Shown one piece after another: positions 43,250 to 52,207 of a stretch of DNA of 64,000 nt. Under the pieces are notes generated by a model. It did not search any database, was not told the DNA's origin, and was given only the letters and a program-made list of their open reading frames with translations. Position 1 is the first letter of the stretch. The number at the start of each line of letters is the position of its first letter. The stretch lies in the IMG/VR virus record IMGVR_UViG_3300035181_000471, positions 1-64,000 of that record. One strand, written 5' to 3'. Position numbers and translations under genes: made by a program. The stretch comes from a virus.

Positions 43250-44061
43250 TAGGCCCCCAGGTACTGCTTTCCTAGGGTCACTAGTGCCCTACGATTGCGC
43301 TGGAACTCGGACACAGAGATGCTAAGGTGGTTCACCATGTCATCTACCTTGTCCTGGTACATGATGGCTTCTAGGGTGTCCATAAGCTCAGGGCGCTTGG
43401 CCTTGACAAAATTCAGGAACTTGTCAACGAACAACTGCTTGTATAGGTCTGATTGAACCTTGTCGCGGTTGTCGCGGAGCGGCTTGGAGTTGTCGTGGAT
43501 AAACGACTCCTTGGACTCCTGAGGTAGATTGGCATTTTCGCCAGCCTCTTCCTCAATTCCTAGAGAGAATGCGATATTGGCTAGCGCATCCTTCTTCTGC
43601 TTAGTTACGCCAGTCAGGAACTTGTTGTTGAGGCAGGTATTTACATACCCGAAGAACCTACGAGCCGATGCTCCATAAGCCCCCCAAGGGTTGAAGGCAT
43701 CAATGACATCCACGAACCCACGCTGACGCCACTTGGACTCTTGTGGAAGAGTTCGCATGTGGATGCTTAGCTCGGAGGTCCAATCCTCTACATTGGGGTC
43801 ATAGGGGTTGCTCTTGAGCTTCTTACACACCCAGTTACGAACATAGGTGGGGTAATCGCGCTCCAACTCCAGGAAGGAGTTTGGAACGACGAAACCGTCC
43901 TCCCCAACGAAGTGACCATCCTTGCTTACGAACGGCTCTCCGGTGTAGGAGGCAATTGCGGTGGAATCCCAGTTCTTGTGAAACTTCTGGTAATCCACAG
44001 ATTCCTTTGGGGTTACCACCAGAGATAGCTCTGGCTGTGCGTCTAGCTTTTCCTTTGACAT
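43249..44061 (-). CDS. Possible sigma-like transcription protein, 270 residues
   Basis: A segment near 120-150 (DVIDAFNPW then SARRFFGYVNTCLNNKF) resembles sigma region 2, where an F-x-x-Y helix binds polymerase. The C-terminal 45 residues read like a helix-turn-helix of region 4 (VDDMVNHLSISVSEFQRNRRAL). The match is by pattern only, and the linker is long. A phage sigma factor would fit the recurring promoter motif with a non-standard upstream element. Heads an operon behind its own AGTATCAT site. Confidence 0.4.
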   Translation of the reverse strand: MSKEKLDAQPELSLVVTPKESVDYQKFHKNWDSTAIASYTGEPFVSKDGHFVGEDGFVVPNSFLELERDYPTYVRNWVCKKLKSNPYDPNVEDWTSELSIHMRTLPQESKWRQRGFVDVIDAFNPWGAYGASARRFFGYVNTCLNNKFLTGVTKQKKDALANIAFSLGIEEEAGENANLPQESKESFIHDNSKPLRDNRDKVQSDLYKQLFVDKFLNFVKAKRPELMDTLEAIMYQDKVDDMVNHLSISVSEFQRNRRALVTLGKQYLGA

Positions 44062-44086
44062 ACGGCTCCTTTAGTCCCTCATATCT

Positions 44087-44114
44087 ATGATACTAAGGTT
44101 TTGTAGGTTTCATG
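44087..44114 (-). promoter_or_regulatory. Bipartite phage promoter candidate
   Basis: TGGCATGAAA, 13 nt, AGTATCAT, 26 nt before the sigma-like gene. The upstream decamer closely matches the TGGTATGAAA of the site at 48796. Confidence 0.5.
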
Positions 44115-44117
44115 CCA

Positions 44118-44765
44118 TTATTTCTTTTTGGTCGCCCTTTCCGTGGCTTCCAACTGCTCCTCTTGCTTCTGTAAGACTTCCTTGGTCTTGTCGATCAGTT
44201 CGATGACGGCCCTGCTCTTCTCAGCGGCAAGTTCTTCTCTTCCCTTGACAACTAGGTAGAAGACACCGGATAGAACTAGTGTGGTGATGAAGCTCCAGAA
44301 GGCGCTGTGTATAATTTTTGACCATCTTGAGAACTGCATGATGGCATCTGGTATTTTGTTACCCTTCTCGTCATAGCCGTTATTGGCATAAATGATCTTG
44401 ACAATACGATCAAAGTGTTCCTGTCTGGCGTCTTCCAGTTCCACTCTCTCCTTATTATACTCGCTCATGTCCACGGATGACTGCTTTAGAGTCTCCAAAG
44501 TTTCAAGTTTTTTGAACATGGCGTTGTGTTCTTGCTTGATGACCTCAAGACCCTTCATGATATCCTCAAGGTTCTTAGACACATCGTCATCACTCAGAGA
44601 ACCTTTAATGGTCTCAAGGTGTTTTAGAACGGTGTATACGGCGGCACCAATTTCTCGGTTTAGAGAAAAAATAGACTGCAAATCGTCTTTGACTGTGGCC
44701 TGTCCCGACAAATAGGACGCTCCATAGTCGGATACTCTTCTCCCAACTCTCTCTGAATTACTCAT
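44118..44765 (-). CDS. Membrane protein with coiled coils, 215 residues
   Basis: Coiled coil (about 25-115), a single hydrophobic helix near 158-175 (FWSFITTLVLSGVFYLVV), then another charged coiled coil. Follows the 60-residue gene by 2 bases. The topology suggests an inner-membrane tether or a lysis-related protein; no family recognised. Confidence 0.65.
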   Translation of the reverse strand: MSNSERVGRRVSDYGASYLSGQATVKDDLQSIFSLNREIGAAVYTVLKHLETIKGSLSDDDVSKNLEDIMKGLEVIKQEHNAMFKKLETLETLKQSSVDMSEYNKERVELEDARQEHFDRIVKIIYANNGYDEKGNKIPDAIMQFSRWSKIIHSAFWSFITTLVLSGVFYLVVKGREELAAEKSRAVIELIDKTKEVLQKQEEQLEATERATKKK

Positions 44766-44767
44766 AG

Positions 44768-44950
44768 TTACCCTATCTTATTTTTGATTTCATCCAGAGA
44801 GCTTGTTAGCTTTGATAAAGACACTTGCAAATCTGTGAAAACAGCATCTCGGTAGAGACCTGAGGATTTAACCGCACCTTCAATAGCGGTGAGGCGAGTC
44901 AAAATATCTCGCTTCAAATCTTCTAGCATTTTAAGAGCATTCGGGTCCAA
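44768..44950 (-). CDS. Small coiled-coil protein, 60 residues
   Basis: TTG start with GAGG upstream. Entirely heptad-patterned helix. Precedes the membrane coiled-coil gene by 2 bases; the two may form a hetero-coiled-coil. Confidence 0.5.
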   Translation of the reverse strand: MDPNALKMLEDLKRDILTRLTAIEGAVKSSGLYRDAVFTDLQVSLSKLTSSLDEIKNKIG

Positions 44951-44986
44951 AATAGCCTCACATAAGGGATACGCAAATTAACTTAG

Positions 44987-46843
44987 TTATCTTCTTCTAT
45001 AGGGGTTTTGAACCCCGCCATTAGCTCTCTGCATTATACGAGACTGACGATCCATAGCTCTCAATTCGTATAATGAAGCGGTCTGTAAATCTAACCCACC
45101 TTTAGGGAGTCCCATATAGAAATTATCGGGACTCCAACCGTTCATGATGTCAGCAAACTCTCTGGCACCTTCCCCGATTGACCACTGTTGAGCTACCCAG
45201 GAGGATAGAGCGGCGGCGTCACAGAGATCGTCATGAGCATTCTTTTCAGCCGGAGCTTGAACACGGATCTGGTATTTTCCAGTGTAGGAGGCTTCAACCA
45301 ACTTCAATTCTTCAATGAACACCTTTTCGTTAGGGAACTTGGTTTTCTTTTGTTCCATCAGACCTTTTAGCACTAGATACATTTGGGAGTTAATACCAGA
45401 GGTCAAGTGAACTAAGTCTAGGCCATTGATGCCGTAGCTCTGTAGAAGCTGGACTAGCATGGAGCCGCCGTGTTGGTCAGTTGCTCCCTTGTGGCATGGT
45501 AAAACTTGGTTCATCTGGAACAACCATTCAAGGATGTCCTCAAGGGGGAGTTGCTTGTGGTCTACATACTTCCCCTCCCCCACCATTAATCTGCCAATGT
45601 AGTCGTATACCAGCTTTGCTCCAGTAGCTCCCATGGGCTCCCAGTGGGAGATTGCAAGACCCGTTCCATCGTGCTGCATACCGAGATCGAGTCCCCAAAA
45701 GAACTTACGGCCAATGGATTTCTCACTGAAGGTTTCTAGATTGTATCTGTCGTGGTCAATGCAATCATCAATAGTGCTTAGACGAACATACGACTGAGCG
45801 GCCTCTAGGAAATCACCACCGTATTCAGTCATGAACACATCAGGATTTTCTCTGAATTCCTTCTTCAAGAAGCCCACATCAGAACGGGGATTCATCTCTG
45901 CGGTGGAGCAACGGAAGGCAAGGATGTCGGAGTCATTACCCATCTTCATGCCAGACTGGTAGAGGTCATAGTATTTACCGATCTTACCATTTGGTGATGT
46001 AATGATGAGAATCATGGACTCTCTTTTACCGTCACGAGTTCCACCAGCCTTGAACTGCATGGTGGCAGGAGCGGCGGCTTTGTAGATTTCGTCTGAATTG
46101 GACCCAATCTGCGCCCTGTAGAACGCAAACTCGTCTAGAGCTAGCAAGAGGGAGCTAGGACCACGGACAGCGTTAGTGGTACAAGGGAAAGACGCAACTT
46201 TAATAGATGGCGTGATGTCTCTCTTATGACGGTCAGCCTCAGATACGAAAGTCATTTCTTCTGTGTTCATGTTCTTCAAGAACGGAGCAAAGAAAGGGGC
46301 GCGGTTGACATCTTCCTTCATCTTATCGTATAGGCGCGAAGAGCCCTCGGAGTCCTGTGCCATGAAGGTGAAATCAATTGGCGATCCTGACACCAATCCA
46401 TAGTAATCCTGAGGAGATCTAATGTTCAAGAGCTTATAAAGTTTGTAGGTGGCGATAGCGGAAACCAACTGAGATTTCCCACCACGGCGACCTACAATGG
46501 CTACGATTTCGTTGTACCCATCTGGGTTGGCGTCTTGCCAACTAGAGATGTTTATTCTGCCTTTATCATGAACATACTTAATGTACTCAGTTTCTTTGAA
46601 GGTATAGAGGAGTTTTTCGCAGAAGACATCGTACACTGGAACTTCATGCTCATTTTTATCCATTGGAATGCCAAAAATGAGTTTGAGCAGGACACGCTGG
46701 ACTGGGTATAACTTGATGCCTAAACCTTGTGGGGATTCAACGAAGTCTAGTGCATCCAATAAGTTAGTGCTATCTGTAATGTGGTGTTGGATTAGCTCCC
46801 CAAAGATGGACTCTCTGGTTTTTAGATTGAATTTCTTTACCAT
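44987..46843 (-). CDS. Terminase large subunit
   Basis: 618 residues. ATPase: Walker A VGRRGGKS at 117-124, Walker B LLLALDEFAF, and coupling motif ITSPNGK. Nuclease: an RNase H-like GLDLGMQHDGTG with the first catalytic aspartate, plus late acidic residues in AHDDLCDA. This is the packaging motor and genome-cutting enzyme. It is followed upstream by two lysis-type genes. Confidence 0.93.
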   Translation of the reverse strand: MVKKFNLKTRESIFGELIQHHITDSTNLLDALDFVESPQGLGIKLYPVQRVLLKLIFGIPMDKNEHEVPVYDVFCEKLLYTFKETEYIKYVHDKGRINISSWQDANPDGYNEIVAIVGRRGGKSQLVSAIATYKLYKLLNIRSPQDYYGLVSGSPIDFTFMAQDSEGSSRLYDKMKEDVNRAPFFAPFLKNMNTEEMTFVSEADRHKRDITPSIKVASFPCTTNAVRGPSSLLLALDEFAFYRAQIGSNSDEIYKAAAPATMQFKAGGTRDGKRESMILIITSPNGKIGKYYDLYQSGMKMGNDSDILAFRCSTAEMNPRSDVGFLKKEFRENPDVFMTEYGGDFLEAAQSYVRLSTIDDCIDHDRYNLETFSEKSIGRKFFWGLDLGMQHDGTGLAISHWEPMGATGAKLVYDYIGRLMVGEGKYVDHKQLPLEDILEWLFQMNQVLPCHKGATDQHGGSMLVQLLQSYGINGLDLVHLTSGINSQMYLVLKGLMEQKKTKFPNEKVFIEELKLVEASYTGKYQIRVQAPAEKNAHDDLCDAAALSSWVAQQWSIGEGAREFADIMNGWSPDNFYMGLPKGGLDLQTASLYELRAMDRQSRIMQRANGGVQNPYRRR

Positions 46844-46855
46844 ACTGCTTATCCT

Positions 46856-47629
46856 TTAAGGTAGAACCTTTGTGAAATCAAACATCTTTCCGTGAACCAC
46901 GCCTGTTCTGCAAGCGATAGTCCCTCTTCTAGATAGAGCGTCCCACACATACTCAGGTTTGCTGAGTAAGGCTCTCTGGTATGCGTAATGAAGTAGCAGG
47001 TTGGCTAGGGGGTCATTAGCGATGATCGGACCCCAGGCGGCAGCAGTCTTAGCTGACTTGGTTTTAGCTAGCTCTACGGCCTGTTCTGAGACAATGGTGT
47101 CCCCCTCAGCATAAGGAGCAACACTACCTCTAGAGTTTTTCATCCCACCTGACTGAGTTACGATGTCAAAGAAGAAAGCAACGACACGAGCGTTTTCTGA
47201 ACCATTGCTCACATACTGATCAGCGTAGTTAATTGCCTTCGCTAGAACGCCTGACTCAGCTAACGCAACTTGAGCGTCAACCGATGGTTGGGAGCTTAAA
47301 AATGCCTTCCACTGAGCCGTAGCTTCAGGAGAGAGTTTCATACCATCAGGTAAGAAATTGTCCATTACAAATTGCTTCTGCTCTGCTCCGCTCATTTCAA
47401 TCATGGAGGACACGGGGACAGAGAAATTAGCATCAATATCCTCAACGGAGGATAGTTCAGCGATCTTAGCTAGTAAATGGCCGAGAGAGCCTTGTCCAGC
47501 GCACCACTGAAGCACACCAACACTCATTCCTTGACCATCAAAATTTCCTGTTAGACCATCATACGCAGGGCTTCCATTTTCATAAGAGCCAGTGATACGA
47601 AGGCATGTATCGAGTAATTCCTTAGACAT
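46856..47629 (-). CDS. Lysozyme-like peptidoglycan hydrolase candidate
   Basis: 257 residues. The N-terminal ITGSYENG and GNFDGQGMSVGVLQWCAGQGSLGHLL pattern matches a lysozyme/chitosanase-type fold, with E near residue 17 as likely catalytic acid. Similar domains occur in phage endolysins and toxin-delivery proteins. No signal peptide. It lies between terminase and a transglycosylase and could be the endolysin. Confidence 0.55.
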   Translation of the reverse strand: MSKELLDTCLRITGSYENGSPAYDGLTGNFDGQGMSVGVLQWCAGQGSLGHLLAKIAELSSVEDIDANFSVPVSSMIEMSGAEQKQFVMDNFLPDGMKLSPEATAQWKAFLSSQPSVDAQVALAESGVLAKAINYADQYVSNGSENARVVAFFFDIVTQSGGMKNSRGSVAPYAEGDTIVSEQAVELAKTKSAKTAAAWGPIIANDPLANLLLHYAYQRALLSKPEYVWDALSRRGTIACRTGVVHGKMFDFTKVLP

Positions 47630-47663
47630 AGCGTCACCTCACTAAAGGTGGCGAAAAGTCTAT

Positions 47664-47924
47664 TTATAGAAGTTTCTGGGCGTCTTCTGGTGAGATAGGA
47701 ATAGCCATATCACCATTTAAGGCGACCGAGACTGGCCCTTCAATGACCTGGACTTCCTTTTCAGGAGCAGGAGGAAGGTCGAATTTCTGTGGGTTGGAGA
47801 TAGCATCCCAAGTGGTGGCGGCGATCTTTAACTCGCTTGGGGGAAACATTCCGTTCTCGGAACACTTTTCAAATAGGTAGACTAGATACTCGTGCTGGGT
47901 TTCGGTGAGGATTACAGCGATCAT
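47664..47924 (-). CDS. Hypothetical protein, 86 residues
   Basis: Start at 47924 with GGAG 7 nt upstream. Helical first half, proline/valine-rich second half. No family recognised. Confidence 0.65.
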   Translation of the reverse strand: MIAVILTETQHEYLVYLFEKCSENGMFPPSELKIAATTWDAISNPQKFDLPPAPEKEVQVIEGPVSVALNGDMAIPISPEDAQKLL

Positions 47925-47933
47925 TAAATTCTC

Positions 47934-47970
47934 CAAAAAAATAAGGCTCCCCATATAATACTGGGGAGCC
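47934..47970 (-). terminator. Rho-independent terminator with promoter-like loop
   Basis: Minus strand: perfect 8-bp stem GGCTCCCC / GGGGAGCC followed by TTATTTTTTT. The 10-nt loop contains AGTATTAT, the octamer seen in promoter candidates, 31 nt before the next start codon; the GAAA element is absent here. Confidence 0.85.
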
Positions 47971-47989
47971 TCTTGTGCCGGAATTACTA

Positions 47990-48745
47990 TTACTTCTTTT
48001 TCTTGTCCTTTTCGGCCTCTACTTTGGCTTCTGTGGCGGTCTCTTCAACATCCTGACGCTTTCGTAGCATTTCCTGGAGTGGAGTGTCCAGACGCTTCTT
48101 GTAGCTGACGGTGCGAACCATTACCTCTCTGGCATAGGAGTCACCCTTACCACAGTAGTAATACAAGGCCCACATATAGTCGTTCTTGCTGGTCTTACCC
48201 TGAATCATGGCCGCTTCGTGCTTATCAGCCAAGATCTCGATACCGATGGCGATGTTCAGAACTGGATCAAGTAGTGACTCGGGGGTAAGGGTAATGCCTC
48301 TGGCCTTGTAATACTTGATGGCGGTGTCGTACATCAACTGCATGAAGCCTGTGGCACCAGAAGGGTTTTTAGCAACAGGATTCCAGTTGGACTCCTGCTC
48401 GATCAACCCCATGACCAGTTCTGGACGGATGTCATACTTTCGGCACCCACTGTATAGTTCGAAGGACATTCTAGACTTTACATCCGAAGAAAGCTTGTCC
48501 CCCACCTTCTCTTCGATGATGTCACGGATGACCTGTTGCTCGTTTATGACTCGGAGATTGGCAAGCATCATCTCCTGAGTATTCTTAAATTCGTTCTGGT
48601 TCTTGAGAAGCTGGTAGCCACCGACACTAGCAACTCCTACAACAGCCAACAAAGCCGCGACCACGAGTACGAAAGATGATCCTACCACCTTCGTAAGCCA
48701 AGTCGGGATTTGCCAATGTTTTACTGCGCTTTTTCCTTCTTCCAT
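47990..48745 (-). CDS. Membrane-anchored lytic transglycosylase (SLT)
   Basis: 251 residues from the ATG at 48745 with AAAGGAGA upstream. One transmembrane helix near 22-45, then an SLT domain with GLIEQESNWNP (catalytic glutamate) and GATGFMQLM, the goose-lysozyme-like signature of Slt70-type enzymes that cleave peptidoglycan. Lysine/glutamate-rich C-terminal tail. Its anchoring suggests it acts in the periplasm of a diderm host during lysis or DNA entry. Confidence 0.85.
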   Translation of the reverse strand: MEEGKSAVKHWQIPTWLTKVVGSSFVLVVAALLAVVGVASVGGYQLLKNQNEFKNTQEMMLANLRVINEQQVIRDIIEEKVGDKLSSDVKSRMSFELYSGCRKYDIRPELVMGLIEQESNWNPVAKNPSGATGFMQLMYDTAIKYYKARGITLTPESLLDPVLNIAIGIEILADKHEAAMIQGKTSKNDYMWALYYYCGKGDSYAREVMVRTVSYKKRLDTPLQEMLRKRQDVEETATEAKVEAEKDKKKK

Positions 48746-48795
48746 GATTTCTCCTTTAGAAAATAGGAATATGGCATGGGTTACCCCCACACCAT

Positions 48796-48823
48796 ATTAT
48801 ACTGGGTTGGCCCCAGTTTCATA
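48796..48823 (-). promoter_or_regulatory. Bipartite phage promoter candidate
   Basis: TGGTATGAAA, 13 nt, AGTATAAT, 50 nt before the transglycosylase start. CTGGG and CCCAG just upstream can also pair. Confidence 0.5.
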
Positions 48824-48879
48824 CCATTACAGCACTCCGCTCACTCGGCACTGGAGAGCAAATGCAGTAATAATAAATG

Positions 48880-49203
48880 TTAGATTTCGTCAAAATTAAG
48901 ATGCTCAACTAGCTGGGTAATGACCTCGTTCATGGTTTGAGTTCTGAGCTTGACATCATTCTCCAGAAGATTCTCAGACTTATCCATCTTACCGTCAATT
49001 AGGCCATTAATATGATCCTTGATTCTAGGATCAACCCCATCGTGGAATACATTGTTCATGAAAAAGGTGGATCTGTCCTCGCTAGATAGGTTGTTCCACT
49101 GAATCTTATTCATGTTTTTGAATTGCAAAGCTCCGTCTAGGTTGGTAAGCAGTTGCTTAGCCAAGTCCCTCGTTAGGAGATCTGATTTCTTTCTTGTTCT
49201 CAT
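48880..49203 (-). CDS. Hypothetical helical protein, 107 residues
   Basis: Basic N-terminus, otherwise helical and acidic. The ATG overlaps the Dps stop as TAATG, so it is coupled to the Dps gene. No family recognised. Confidence 0.65.
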   Translation of the reverse strand: MRTRKKSDLLTRDLAKQLLTNLDGALQFKNMNKIQWNNLSSEDRSTFFMNNVFHDGVDPRIKDHINGLIDGKMDKSENLLENDVKLRTQTMNEVITQLVEHLNFDEI

Positions 49204-49649
49204 TACCCCGCCTGGACGATTTTCTGAGTGTGGGCTTCAATCTTCCAAAGCCACTTCTCAGCCTCTCTCGCTAGTTCAATGCAAATATCATTAGTGGAGG
49301 GGTCTTCCTGACTAACCTGGACACCTGCTAAATACTGAGCGGCAACACCCTCACCCATTTCCATAATACTGATTAGAAGGGTCATTTCGTCACCTATCAT
49401 GGGACCGCCAGCGGGATTAGCTATGGCCTGACCATCAAGCTGAACAATTCTCTCGGCTATTAGGTCAGCGGCGTCAATAAGAAAGTCGTAAAAGCCTCCA
49501 AATAGCTCGTGTAGAGAGCCAAAGTTCTCCCCCTTGGCATTCCAGTGGGCTTCCTGAGTGCGATTAGCTAGAGATAGAGTAGAGGTCAAAGCAGCCTGAA
49601 GCGCCTGTAGGACGGCTGGGGTATTTGGAAATAGTTCAGATAAAGACAT
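49203..49649 (-). CDS. Dps/ferritin-like protein
   Basis: 148 residues, the usual Dps length, from the ATG at 49649 with AGGAGT upstream. The Dps motif AHWNAKGENFGSLHELF and then D-x3-ER (DLIAER) supply the inter-subunit ferroxidase ligands H, H, D and E. Host Dps proteins oxidise and store Fe2+, remove H2O2 and bind DNA. No basic N-terminal tail is seen, so DNA binding is uncertain. It is a third iron-related phage gene besides the two hemerythrins. Confidence 0.85.
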   Translation of the reverse strand: MSLSELFPNTPAVLQALQAALTSTLSLANRTQEAHWNAKGENFGSLHELFGGFYDFLIDAADLIAERIVQLDGQAIANPAGGPMIGDEMTLLISIMEMGEGVAAQYLAGVQVSQEDPSTNDICIELAREAEKWLWKIEAHTQKIVQAG

Positions 49650-49745
49650 AGTTACTCCTGTTCCTACTACAGAATCAGATATTTCGTTTTCGTACATGAC
49701 GCACGACCCCCATGAAGAGGGCCGTGCGTTTAAGGAGGGAGCTAA

Positions 49746-50162
49746 TTAGGCTCCGATGATTCCAGCGGCAGTTAGGTCTGCGATTAGGGCTAGAAGAGCA
49801 TTGTTGGTTGCGCCCTGAGTAGAGGCGGTGGAAGTCAATCCGGCTCTAGCAGAAGCGAACTGACCAGCGGTCCAACCAGTTATGGCGGTCCAACCAGCGG
49901 CAACACCCTTTCCACCGGGGACCCCAGAGAAAGTGGTATTGGCAGTTAGCCAGCCAGCGGTCACTAGGGCGGTAGCCTGTGCGGAGGTGAGGGGGAAAGA
50001 TGGACCAGTCTGGACGCCAGAACGGTATAGGGTTCCTACCTTGGAAACGGAGTCAAGAATGACTACATCATTGATGTCGCCAGCGATATCACCAGTAGAA
50101 TTGTCCTGTGGGGTAGCGGCGAAGTGAACTTTCTGAGCAAGAGTGTAAGCAGTAATAGCCAT
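49746..50162 (-). CDS. Hypothetical Ala/Gly/Thr-rich protein, 138 residues
   Basis: Low-charge, alanine- and threonine-rich with GW repeats in the middle, a composition typical of small virion decoration or fibre-tip proteins. Has its own promoter-like site 12 nt before the start. A structural role is inference only. Confidence 0.6.
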   Translation of the reverse strand: MAITAYTLAQKVHFAATPQDNSTGDIAGDINDVVILDSVSKVGTLYRSGVQTGPSFPLTSAQATALVTAGWLTANTTFSGVPGGKGVAAGWTAITGWTAGQFASARAGLTSTASTQGATNNALLALIADLTAAGIIGA

Positions 50163-50173
50163 GAATGGTCTCC

Positions 50174-50201
50174 CTTATACTATGGAGTATAGAAGTTTCT
50201 T
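50174..50201 (-). promoter_or_regulatory. Bipartite phage promoter candidate
   Basis: TAAAAGAAAC, 13 nt, AGTATAAG, 12 nt upstream of the Ala/Gly-rich gene. The core overlaps an inverted repeat TATACT-CCAT-AGTATA. Confidence 0.5.
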
Positions 50202-51101
50202 TTATTTTTTACTTAAGCTGATTTCCTTTTGCTTTTGAGCCACCGGATTACCCTCCGTCTTAAGGATGGCATCGAAACAAACTATGCTGTCTTCTACTCT
50301 ACCAAGATCTCGTAAGGCCATTCCAGCCGCCAAATAAATAACAGCCGGAGCCTCCCCCCCAGAGAGTTGAAGGTAGCTTTTTACGGCTTTCATTACTATT
50401 TGTGGTTCCCCGGCTATCAAAGCCTGCTGAGCCACATTATACCATGATCTAGTGCTTGGATTGAGTTCGCTCTCTTTTAGGGCTAAATCTAGGTAAAAGG
50501 CAGATTTAGCTATCTCTTTTTCAAACAGCATCTTGCCAGCATGATGAATAACTGCGTCTGTCTCCCCTATTCTCAACTTGTGAGCTAGGAAATAGTCATC
50601 CACTGTTTCGTGTATATGGCCGGAGTAAACGCCTTTGATGTTTCTGAATAGCCTGATGGCATTGTGAACACCGTAGAATTCGTAGCATCCTCCAATGATT
50701 TCCTTTCCAAAATTGGGGTTATCATGGATGGTCTTATCCATAAAAAGCATGTCTTTGGTAGGTAAGTAATTCCAAATTGGGATATTTAGAGCATCGTAAT
50801 CGGAGTTTATAGACTTCAAAATCTTAGCATGATCCGAAGAGTCAATAGCTTCATCAGCGTCCAATACCAAAACCCAGTCGGAAGTGCAATGATCTAGACT
50901 TTCATTTCTAGCCTTGGCGAAGTCATTACACCAGGGGAAGTCAAAAACCTTAGCTCCAACGCTCTTAGCAATAAGTTTGGTGTGGTCTATTGATCCTGTA
51001 TCTACTACGACTATTTCATCAACCAAACCTCGGACGGAGGTAAGGCAGTCCCCTATGATATGCTCCTCGTTCTTTGCAATCATAGCTAGGGATAGGGTCA
51101 T
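50202..51101 (-). CDS. Family 2 glycosyltransferase
   Basis: 299 residues from the ATG at 51101, which shares ATGA with the GMP reductase stop. N-terminal SLAMIAKNEEHIIGDCLTS, then VVVDTGSIDHT and the metal-binding D-A-D motif in VLVLDADEAI define a GT2 enzyme. The C-terminal 90 residues are TPR-like helices. Similar GT2-TPR proteins occur in Gram-positive and Gram-negative phages. It may modify the host surface or virion glycans. Confidence 0.85.
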   Translation of the reverse strand: MTLSLAMIAKNEEHIIGDCLTSVRGLVDEIVVVDTGSIDHTKLIAKSVGAKVFDFPWCNDFAKARNESLDHCTSDWVLVLDADEAIDSSDHAKILKSINSDYDALNIPIWNYLPTKDMLFMDKTIHDNPNFGKEIIGGCYEFYGVHNAIRLFRNIKGVYSGHIHETVDDYFLAHKLRIGETDAVIHHAGKMLFEKEIAKSAFYLDLALKESELNPSTRSWYNVAQQALIAGEPQIVMKAVKSYLQLSGGEAPAVIYLAAGMALRDLGRVEDSIVCFDAILKTEGNPVAQKQKEISLSKK

Positions 51102-52207
51102 AACTGGCCTACTCCGTGTAGGGTAGAGATCTGACGGTTCACCTTGACAAAGGTGGCGCACTTTGGTAGATCCTTCAGGGATAGAGCGCCGGAGTAGGTG
51201 CAGGCTGATCTGAGACCACCGAGAAGATCCTGAATGGTGGGTTCTACTGGCCCCTTATAGGGGACTCGTAGCACTCGGCCCTCACTGGCTCGATAGTTCT
51301 TTAGTGAACTACCGTGGGCCTCTTGAGCCTTCTTTGAACTCATGCCATAGAACTCTACGAACTGTTGCATATCAATTCTTTCATGATACTTCGGAGTGTC
51401 TAGGCCAGTTAATGAGCCAGTAACGGTGGTATTTCCGATGACATTGCTCTTAACTAATTCGTGAGTCACCTTCCCGCCACCTTCGGTGTGACCCGCAAAC
51501 ATAGTTCCGATCATAACAAAGTCAGCGCCAGCGGCGAATGCTTTAGCGGCATCCCCCGGAGAAGTAATTCCACCATCACCCACAATCCAACCACCGATTC
51601 CGTGAGCGGCGTCAGCGCATTCAATGATAGCCGATAGCTGAGGGTAGCCGACTCCGGTCTTGATGCGAGTTGAACAGGCATTCCCAGGTCCAATGCCCAC
51701 CTTAACAATGTCTGCACCGTCTAGGAGAAGTTGATTGGTCATGTCTGGAGTAGCTACATTTCCCGCCATTAAAATAATGTGGGGATACTTGTCTCTGAAT
51801 CTCTTAATGAAGTCCGAGAATTTGCTAGTGTAGCCGTTAGCTACATCTACACAGACAAAGTTAGCACGAACCTGATCATACTTTTCTACATCCTCAGCGG
51901 TCATCCCCATGCTGTAGATTGCGTAGTCTGAGGACGGAGTTTTATAGAATAGCTTCAGTTCATTTACATCATAGTGCTTGGTTAGGCAGGTAGAAATACA
52001 CTGGTTGCCTAGAGCTTCGGCCATTTCAAATGTTCCTACTCCGTCCATGTTGGCGGCAACAATAGGAATCCCACAGAAGCTCAAATCACTATGTTTGAAT
52101 TGGAAGGTGCGTTGGAGGACTACCTCAGATCTGGATTCTAGCTCGGATCTTTTTGGAACAAGTAAGACATCAGCAAAATCTAGCTTTACATCTTCAATAA
52201 TTCTCAT
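51098..52207 (-). CDS. guaC: GMP reductase
   Basis: 369 residues of IMPDH/GMPR TIM-barrel type. The assignment to GMP reductase rests on KVGIGPGNACSTR with catalytic C178, GVGYPQLSAIIECADAAHG, FYGMSS and GGLRSACTYSGA, which follow bacterial GuaC closely. It lacks the CBS pair of IMPDH. About 25 extra residues sit before FYGMSS. It converts GMP to IMP, shifting the purine pool from G toward A, which could raise dATP/ATP supply or drain ppGpp precursors. Confidence 0.9.
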   Translation of the reverse strand: MRIIEDVKLDFADVLLVPKRSELESRSEVVLQRTFQFKHSDLSFCGIPIVAANMDGVGTFEMAEALGNQCISTCLTKHYDVNELKLFYKTPSSDYAIYSMGMTAEDVEKYDQVRANFVCVDVANGYTSKFSDFIKRFRDKYPHIILMAGNVATPDMTNQLLLDGADIVKVGIGPGNACSTRIKTGVGYPQLSAIIECADAAHGIGGWIVGDGGITSPGDAAKAFAAGADFVMIGTMFAGHTEGGGKVTHELVKSNVIGNTTVTGSLTGLDTPKYHERIDMQQFVEFYGMSSKKAQEAHGSSLKNYRASEGRVLRVPYKGPVEPTIQDLLGGLRSACTYSGALSLKDLPKCATFVKVNRQISTLHGVGQL

